Source of the DNA: Rhodoplanes sp. Z2-YC6860
GTDB lineage: Bacteria > Pseudomonadota > Alphaproteobacteria > Rhizobiales > Xanthobacteraceae
DNA length: 64,000 nt
Assembly: GCF_001579845.1 (NCBI RefSeq)
Contig: NZ_CP007440.1
Location: forward strand, 7,524,029-7,588,028
Reading direction: 5' to 3'
Shown here piece after piece: positions 32,287 through 39,200 of the stretch. The number at the start of each line of letters is the position of its first letter. The first letter of the stretch is position 1. Below the pieces are notes generated by a model. The model did not search any database. It had not been told where the DNA came from and saw nothing but the letters and a program-made list of their open reading frames with translations. The position numbers and the translations under genes were made by a program.

Positions 32287-33597
32287 GTGCCGTCGCCGGA
32301 AATCATGATCGAGCCCCGTCCGGTGCCAGGCCGGCGCACACCGGAGCGGCGAGCCGAGCCGCCACGGCCGCCGCCTGCCATCCCGGTGCCGGCAAAAAAG
32401 CCGCGCCGGTGGCTGCGCCGGATCGGCTGGCTCTTTCTGTTGGTGGTGCTCTGGTGTGGCTGGGCAGGCTACGCGGTCTATGACCTCTCATCCTCGCTCG
32501 ATACCGAAGACGCGATCGGACTCGAGCGCCGGGTCGACTGGAGCCGGGTGCGCGAAGGGCTGCGCGACGACCTGCGCGTCATGCTTGGCTCCCCCAGTTC
32601 GGGCGAGATGGCCGCGGACTCAACCGTCGATCCCCTGATCACGCAGCGCGCCATCGTGGCGCTGGTTCGCTCGGCGCGACTGAACGAGCGCGGCTGGGAA
32701 ATGGATCCGCGGCCCGGCCGCGGCTTCGATCTGCTGCGCATCCGCTACGCGTTCTTCACCGGCGGCCCGTTCGCGTTCCGTGTCGATCTCAAACCCGACA
32801 GCGACAGCGCCAAGCGGCCGCTGGTGCTGCTGTTCCGCTGGACTGGCGACTGGCGGCTGACGCGCGTGTTCCTGCCGGGAGATGCCTTTGGCAACACGCC
32901 GCCCGCGCCCGTCGCGCCGGCGGCACAACCATCGGCGCCGGCTGCGCCGAGTGCCTCCGCGCCGGCTCCCGTGCAAACAGCGGCAAAGACACCCCCGCCG
33001 CCCGATGCGCAACGGGTGATGCTCTATGAAGAGGATCCGACCGACCCGAACGGCAAAAGCTATCAGGGCTGGGTGGTCTGGCGCGCCGAACCGAGCAAAA
33101 CCGGAAACCCGGCCGACGCGGCGATCATCTGTCAGGTCGCCATTCCGGACCGGCCGATGTCGGTAACGCTGACCATGCGGCGCAACGCCGATCGCGCGCT
33201 GCCGGCGAGCCACACCATCGACGTCAAATTCGATATTCCGGCGAATTCACCGACGCAGGGTGTGCTCGACGTGGCCGGCATCATGATGAAGCCGAACGAG
33301 GAGGCATCGGGACAGCAGCTCGCCGGCACCCGCGTGAAGGTCAGCAAGGACATCTTCCTGATGGGGCTGTCGGCCATCGATCTCGACGTCCAGCAGAACA
33401 TGCAGATTCTGAAGGACCGGCCGTGGATCGGCATTCCGTTCGTCTACGGTGCCGGTCAACGCGCCGTGCTCTCGATCGAGAAGGGCGAAACCGGCAGCAA
33501 GATCATCAACGACACGGTGGCCCAGTGGACGCCCCCGGCGCCGGCGGCCGCATCGACGCCAGCGCCCGCGCCGGAAGCCCGCGGCCAGAGACGATAG
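32287..33597 (+). CDS. Membrane-anchored two-domain protein (DUF2939-like N-terminal domain)
   Basis: A 436-aa protein. A proline- and arginine-rich cytoplasmic start (residues 1-42) is followed by one membrane helix (IGWLFLLVVLWCGWAGYAVY, about 47-66). A domain of about 130 residues then resembles DUF2939 (LSSSLDTEDAIGLERRVDWSRVREGLRDDL). An Ala/Pro-rich linker (about 207-240) leads to a C-terminal domain with VMLYEEDPTDPNGKSYQGWVVWR, ALPASHTIDVKFDIP and DLDVQQNMQILKDRPWIGIPFVY. That domain occurs in many rhizobial hypothetical proteins and has no known role. Both domains are expected in the periplasm. It is a stand-alone gene. Confidence 0.8.
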   Translation: MPSPEIMIEPRPVPGRRTPERRAEPPRPPPAIPVPAKKPRRWLRRIGWLFLLVVLWCGWAGYAVYDLSSSLDTEDAIGLERRVDWSRVREGLRDDLRVMLGSPSSGEMAADSTVDPLITQRAIVALVRSARLNERGWEMDPRPGRGFDLLRIRYAFFTGGPFAFRVDLKPDSDSAKRPLVLLFRWTGDWRLTRVFLPGDAFGNTPPAPVAPAAQPSAPAAPSASAPAPVQTAAKTPPPPDAQRVMLYEEDPTDPNGKSYQGWVVWRAEPSKTGNPADAAIICQVAIPDRPMSVTLTMRRNADRALPASHTIDVKFDIPANSPTQGVLDVAGIMMKPNEEASGQQLAGTRVKVSKDIFLMGLSAIDLDVQQNMQILKDRPWIGIPFVYGAGQRAVLSIEKGETGSKIINDTVAQWTPPAPAAASTPAPAPEARGQRR

Positions 33598-33730
33598 AAA
33601 CACATCGCGCCTCACGAATTTGGCGTTCCGCACCGCCGAATTCGACATCCGTCCGCTCGAACAATCGGGCTCGACCTGCGCCAGCATTTGCGCCTACGCT
33701 TCCTCAACAACAAAGCGTGAGGAAACGTCT

Positions 33731-34867
33731 GTGCTGGCTCACACCGCATCGATGCAGCAGCGCGCGGCGATGTACAACGCCAACGCGTTCAAAATCGGCT
33801 TGTTCGGCGCCAACTGCTCGTCCGGCCGCTCGGCCACCAAGGTGCCCGAGCGCTGGTCGGCGAGCTGGCCCGATTGTTTGAAGCTCGCCAAAATGGCGGA
33901 CGAGGCCGGCATCGATTTCATGCTGCCGATCGGTCGCTGGAAGGGCTACGGCGGCGACACCAACTTCCACGGCTCGACGCTGGAAACCGTCACCTGGGCC
34001 GCAGGCCTTCTTGCGGCAACAAAGCACATCACGGTGTTCGGCACCGTACACGCGCCGCTGTTCAATCCGATCATCGCGGCGAAAGAGTTCGTCACGGTCG
34101 ATCATATCGGCGAAGGCCGCTTCGGCATCAACCTCGTGGTCGGCTGGAACGAAGGCGAGTTCGACATGTTCGGCGTCAGCCAGCGCGAGCATGACGCCCG
34201 TTACGACTATGCGCAGGAATGGCTCGACGTCATCAAGCGCGCCTGGACCGACCACGACGAGTTCGACTTCGCCGGGCAATATCTCAAGCTCAAGGGCGTG
34301 CGCGCCTTTCCCAAACCGTTCGGCGACACCCGGCCGATCATCATGAATGCCGGCCGCTCCGGCATCGGGCAGTCCTTCGCGTTGAAAAACTGCGACGCGT
34401 TCTTCACCGCCACGGTGGACTCGCGCCACTCGATCGAGGCCAACGCCAAGAAGGTCGGCGAGATCAAGGGCGCCGCACAGGCGATCGGCCGCGAGATCGA
34501 CGTCTATACGGTCGGTCAGGTGGTCTGCCGGCCGACGCAAAAGGAAGCCGACGACTATTACCGTCACGCTCAGGTCGACAACGCCGACTGGGGCGCGATC
34601 GAGCAGATGATGGCGCTGAAGAATGTCACGCGGCAGACCGTCACGCCCGAGGTCTACGCGCAGCAGCAGCAGTATTACGCGACCAAGGCGATCGGCGGCT
34701 ATCCGTTCGTCGGCACGCCGGATCGCGTCGCCGAAGAGCTCGCCAACATCAGCCGCGCCGGCCTGCGCGGCATCGCCGTGTCGTTCATCAACTACCTCAA
34801 CGAGGTGCCGTACTTCTGCGACGAGGTGCTGCCGCGCCTCGCGCGCCTCGGCATCCGAAGAGCATGA
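33731..34867 (+). CDS. LLM-class flavin monooxygenase (RutA/SfnG/SsuD-like)
   Basis: A 378-aa enzyme from GTG 33731, which follows GTGAGGAAA at good spacing; ATG 33752 is the alternative, and earlier in-frame sequence overlaps the preceding gene and looks non-coding. Motifs are FKIGLFGANCSSGRSATKVPERW, ADEAGIDFMLPIGRWKGYGGDT, GTVHAPLFNPIIAAKEFVTVDHI, GRFGINLVVGWNEGEFDMFGV and MNAGRSGIGQSFALKNCD. These resemble the RutA pyrimidine oxygenase and dialkylsulfone monooxygenase branch. It would use FMNH2 and O2. Its stop codon lies inside a 45-bp palindromic repeat. Confidence 0.9.
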   Translation: MLAHTASMQQRAAMYNANAFKIGLFGANCSSGRSATKVPERWSASWPDCLKLAKMADEAGIDFMLPIGRWKGYGGDTNFHGSTLETVTWAAGLLAATKHITVFGTVHAPLFNPIIAAKEFVTVDHIGEGRFGINLVVGWNEGEFDMFGVSQREHDARYDYAQEWLDVIKRAWTDHDEFDFAGQYLKLKGVRAFPKPFGDTRPIIMNAGRSGIGQSFALKNCDAFFTATVDSRHSIEANAKKVGEIKGAAQAIGREIDVYTVGQVVCRPTQKEADDYYRHAQVDNADWGAIEQMMALKNVTRQTVTPEVYAQQQQYYATKAIGGYPFVGTPDRVAEELANISRAGLRGIAVSFINYLNEVPYFCDEVLPRLARLGIRRA

Positions 34868-34906
34868 TCCCGAAAAGTGGGCACCGGTTTTCGGAGAAGA
34901 TCATGC
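34862..34906. repeat. 45-bp palindromic intergenic repeat, copy 2
   Basis: GCATGATCCCGAAAAGTG at the left end and GATCATGC at the right. It is the same element as 10278-10322, in the opposite orientation. Its first six bases are the last codon and stop (GCA TGA) of the flavin monooxygenase gene, so the element supplies the stop codon. Confidence 0.8.
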
Positions 34907-34935
34907 TCAAACGAAAGGACCTGAGGAATCGAGCC

Positions 34936-35919
34936 ATGCGCCCCACAGTGCGTCGATGGCTCTCAAACGTTCTGCTGGCTGCGCTGTTCGTCGTGCTGAG
35001 CGTGGTGCCGGGCGCGACACAGGACGCCTATCCGTCGCGGCTCGTCAAAATCGTGCTGCCCAACGCGGCCGGCTCGACCACCGACATCCTGGCGCGGCTG
35101 ATTGCCGATCAGCTCAGCCGGAAATGGGGCAAGCCGGTGATCGTCGAGAACGTCCCCGGCGGCGGCATGTCGATCGGCTCGACGCAGGTGTTTCGCGCGG
35201 CGCCCGATGGCTACACGCTGTTCCTGTGTCCGCCATCGCCGCTCACCATCATGAAGCTGCTGTATCGCGATCTGCCGTTCGAGCCATCGCAGTTCACGCC
35301 GATCGCGCTCCTGGTTCGCGTGCCCAATGCGCTCGCGGTGCGCAAGGATCTACCGGCCGCGAACGTCAAGGAGCTGATCGACTACGCCAAAGCCAACCCC
35401 GGCAAGGTGACATTCGGTTCGCAGGGCGCGGGCTCGACCAGCCATCTGTCGGCGAACCTGATCGACCTGCTCGCCGGCACCGAGATGGTTCACGTGCCCT
35501 ATCGCGGCGCGGTGCCCGCGCTCAATGCCGTGATGGCCGGCCAGATCGATTTCTTCTTCGACACCGTGACCACGTCGGTGCCGCAGCATCGCGCCGGTAA
35601 CGTCCGGATCATCGCGGTCGGCAGCACCGAACGCTCGGAGATGGTGCCAGAGGCGCCGCCGGTGGCCGAGACGCTGCCGGGATTCCGCTCGGTGACCTGG
35701 TTCGCCATGGCGGGGCCGCCCGGCATGCCGGCCGAACTCGCGAAAAAGATCAATCAGGACATCAACGAGAGCCTGGCCCGCCCAGAGACCAAAGAGCGGC
35801 TGCAAAAGTTGTCTCTTGAACCGATGCCCGGCACGCCGGCCGACGCGGCAAAATTCTTCGTCGAAGAGACCGAGCTCTGGGGCCGGGTGATCCGGGAAAA
35901 GCACATCACCGTGCAGTGA
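34936..35919 (+). CDS. Bug/TctC-family tripartite tricarboxylate receptor
   Basis: A 327-aa exported receptor from ATG 34936 after TGAGGAATCGA. The signal segment is WLSNVLLAALFVVLSVVPGATQ. Blocks are YPSRLVKIVLPNAAGSTTDILARLIADQL, GKPVIVENVPGGGMSIG, APDGYTLFLCPPSPLTIMKLL, MVHVPYRGAVPALNAVMAGQIDF and PGMPAELAKKINQDINE. Much longer in-frame upstream sequence exists, but it crosses the monooxygenase gene and the 45-bp repeat and is not coding. It may supply substrate to the monooxygenase encoded 68 bp upstream. Confidence 0.92.
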   Translation: MRPTVRRWLSNVLLAALFVVLSVVPGATQDAYPSRLVKIVLPNAAGSTTDILARLIADQLSRKWGKPVIVENVPGGGMSIGSTQVFRAAPDGYTLFLCPPSPLTIMKLLYRDLPFEPSQFTPIALLVRVPNALAVRKDLPAANVKELIDYAKANPGKVTFGSQGAGSTSHLSANLIDLLAGTEMVHVPYRGAVPALNAVMAGQIDFFFDTVTTSVPQHRAGNVRIIAVGSTERSEMVPEAPPVAETLPGFRSVTWFAMAGPPGMPAELAKKINQDINESLARPETKERLQKLSLEPMPGTPADAAKFFVEETELWGRVIREKHITVQ

Positions 35920-35981
35920 GTTGGGCGGCACGCTCAAAGACCCGCGGCGTTCGTGCCGGAGGTAAACCGCGGCCGACGTGG

Positions 35982-35997
35982 TTAACGCGGCCTTAAC
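35982..35997. promoter_or_regulatory. Perfect CtrA-type box upstream of the giant repeat protein gene
   Basis: TTAA (35982-35985), seven bases, TTAAC (35993-35997) matches the full CtrA recognition sequence TTAA-N7-TTAAC known from Caulobacter and rhizobia. It lies 204 bp before the start codon of the 1934-aa repeat protein. CtrA controls flagellar, pilus and surface genes and the cell cycle. AT-only tetramers at this exact spacing should be rare in such GC-rich DNA. Confidence 0.5.
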
Positions 35998-36200
35998 ACC
36001 ATACCGTCAATATGCGGCGAACCGCATAAACCCCTCTTTATCCAAAGCGGGATTTCGTCGGCGTCGACCGTGCGGCTGGTGGTGGCAACTTAACCTCTCA
36101 ACGCGAATGTGGCGTTGCGTGACTCGCGACAGAACATCCGCAAATGCACGCAGCTTTGGCCCCTGGACTCGAATGAAATCGAGTCAGCTCGGATTGGCAC
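35998..36200 (+). other. Leader region of the giant repeat protein gene
   Basis: This region lies between the CtrA-type box and the start codon and has no credible gene. It holds one hairpin (TATGCGG-CGAA-CCGCATA, 36011-36028), which could be the end of the receptor transcript or part of a leader RNA, and an ATCGAGTCAGCTCGGAT stretch before the ATG. No strong Shine-Dalgarno sequence is visible, which is unusual for a gene of this size. Confidence 0.4.
36011..36028 (+). terminator. Small hairpin TATGCGG-CGAA-CCGCATA
   Basis: A perfect 7-bp stem with a CGAA tetraloop, 91 bp after the receptor gene stop. No T-run follows (AACCCCTCTTTATCC), so a true intrinsic terminator is doubtful; a leader-RNA element is equally possible. 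Confidence 0.3.
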
Positions 36201-39200
36201 ATGTCGTTTACGATCTCTTCACTAACCCCGCGACAGATCGCGGGCCTCAACACCACCGCCATCGCCGGCCTCCAGACCACGGACATCGCGCAGCTCAGCA
36301 CGTCGCAGGCCGCGGCGCTGACCGCCGCGCAGATCAACGCGCTCGGAACCACTGACCTCCAGTTTCTGGCGACGACGCAGGTCGCAGCGCTTGCGCCGAC
36401 CGTCCTGTCCCACCTGCTCACCCTGCAGTTTCAGAACTTTCTCGACACCCAGATCGCCGGCCTGACCGGAACGCAGGTCTCGGCCCTGACGACGTCCGAG
36501 ATCGGCGCGCTGACCTCGACCGAGGTGCAGGCCTTCACCACCACCCAGGCCAATGCGCTGACGGCAGGCCAGTTCGCCGCCCTCACCACGACCGCGCTCG
36601 CCAGCTTCTCGACCACCCAGGTCAGCGCATTCACCACGACCCAGGTCCAGGGCTTGACCGCCGCGCAGCTCAATGCCGTGTCGAGCGATTGGCTCGACGC
36701 CGTCGATCTCAGCAAGCTGTCGATCACCCAAGTCCGGAGCCTCAGCAGCACGGCCATCAGCCAGCTGAGCACCACACAAGTCTCGAACCTCACTTCGACC
36801 CAGGCGGCCCAGCTCAACGCCTATCAGCTCGGCGCTCTCAGCTCGACCGAAATCCAGGGCTTCACCACCACCCAGGCCAACGCGCTGTCGTCGCGCCAGC
36901 TTGGCGCGCTCACCACCACGGCGCTCGGCAATTTCTCGACCACCCAAATCGGTGCGCTCACCACCACGCAGGCCCAAGGCCTGACCGCGACCCAGCTCAA
37001 CACGCTCTCGGTCGATGGGCTCGACGCGCTGGACTTCACCAAGCTGTCGACCACTCAGGTCCGGGGCCTGAGCAGCACCACGATCAGCAATCTCACCGAA
37101 GGCCAGGTCGGCGCTCTGACCTCCACCGAGGTCAGCCTGCTCGCCGCCACCCAGATCGACGCGCTGAGCTCGACCGAGGTCCAGGCCTTCTCCACGACGC
37201 AGGCCAGTGCACTGTCAGGACGGCAGATCGCGGGTCTCACCACCACCGCGCTCAGCGACTTCTCGACCACGCAGATCGGCGCGTTCAGCACCGCGCAGAT
37301 CCAGGGCCTGACCACCACCCAGCTGAATTCGCTCTCGACCGACGCGCTCGACGTCGTGGACGTGACCAAGCTCAGCACCACCCAGATCCGGGGCCTGAGC
37401 ACCACGACCGTCGCCCAACTGACCGGGGCCCAGGTCGGCAGCATCACCTCCACCCAGGCTTCGCTGTTGAACTCGTCCCAGATCGGGGTTCTGACCTCGA
37501 CCGAGATCCAGGCCTTCGCCACCACGCAAGCCAATGCGCTGACTGCCGCGCAGCTCCGCAGCCTCACCACCACGGCGCTCAGCAATTTCTCGACCACTCA
37601 AATCGGCGCGCTCAGCACCGCGCAGCTCCAGGGCCTTACCACCACGCAACTCAACGCGCTCTCGACCGATGCGCTTGACGTCGTGGACGTGACCAAGCTC
37701 AGCACCACCCAGGTGCGGAGCCTGAACAGCACCGCGATCAGCGCCTTGACCGATTCTCAGGTCGGCGCCTTGAACTCCACCGATATCAGTCTGCTCTCGA
37801 CCACCCAGATCGGCGCGCTGAGCTCGACCGAGATCCAGGCCTTCACCACCACGCAGGCCAACGCGTTGTCCGGGCGGCAGCTTGGCGGCCTCACCACGAC
37901 GGCGCTTGGCAACTTCTCGACCACCCAGATCGGCGCACTCAGCACCGCGCAGGTCCAAGGCCTGACCGCCGCGCAGCTCAACGCAGGCTCGGTCGATACG
38001 CTCGACGCCGTCGATCTGACCAAGCTTTCCGCCGCGCAGTTGGGCGGTCTTTCCACCACCACGATCGGCAATCTGACCGAGACCCAGGTCGGCACGCTGA
38101 CCTCGACCCAGGTCGGCCTTCTGAACAGCGCGCAGTTCGGCGCGCTGACATCGACCGAAGTTCAGGCTTTCACCACTACGCAATTCTCGGGGCTCACGGC
38201 GCGGCAGCTCGGCGGTCTCACCACCTCGGCGCTGAGCAACTTCTCGACCACTCAGATCGGCGCGCTGAGCACCACGCAGGCGCGGGCGCTGACCACCTCA
38301 CAGCTCAACAACATCAGCGCCGACGCGCTCGACGCCGTCGATCTCTCCAAGCTGACGTTCGCCCAGCTCACCGGGCTGAACACCACCAGCATCGGCAACC
38401 TGACCGAAACCCAGGTCGCGGGCCTGACCTCGACTCAGGTCAGCACGCTCACCACCCAGCAGGTCGGCGCGCTGACCTCGACCGAGGTGCAGAACTTCAC
38501 CACCACGCAGGCCAATGCGCTGACCACCACGCAGCTCGGCCGCATCACCACCACGGCGCTCGGCAACTTCTCGACGACGCAAATCAGCGCGCTCGGCACC
38601 ACACAGGTCAACGCGCTCACCACCACACAGCTCAACAACGTCGACCCCTCCATCCTCGACGCTGTCGATCTGACAAAGCTTTCACTGGGCCAGCTGACCG
38701 GCTTGAACACCACCAGCATCGGCAACCTGACCGACACCCAGGTTGGCTCGCTGACTTCGACCCAGGTGCGTCAGCTCAGCGCCGTCCAGATCGGCGCGCT
38801 GAGCTCGACGGAGGTGCAGGCCCTCACCACCACGCAGGCCAACGCGCTAAGCGCGACGCAGATTTCCGGGTTGAGCACGACGGCGCTGGGGCTGTTCTCC
38901 AGCACCCAGATCGGCGCGTTCACGACCACCCAGGTGCAGGGCCTCACCACCACCGGGCTCAACTCGCTGTCCATCGACTCTCTCGACGCTGTCGACGTAA
39001 CCAAGGCCACTGCGGCGCAGATCGCAGGCCTCACCACGACCTCGATCGGCGAATTGACGGACGCGCAGGTCGGCGCATTCTCGACCGCGCAGGTCGCGAT
39101 CCTCACGACCAGTCAGATCGGCACCCTGACCTCGACGGAGATCCAGGCCTTCGCCACCACGCAGGCCGATGCGCTGACGACGTCGCAGCTCAGCAGGCTG

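Noticed and set aside
36195-36200. TGGCAC next to the giant gene start, considered as a sigma-54 -24 element
   Set aside because: No GC at the required -12 spacing, and it directly abuts the start codon.
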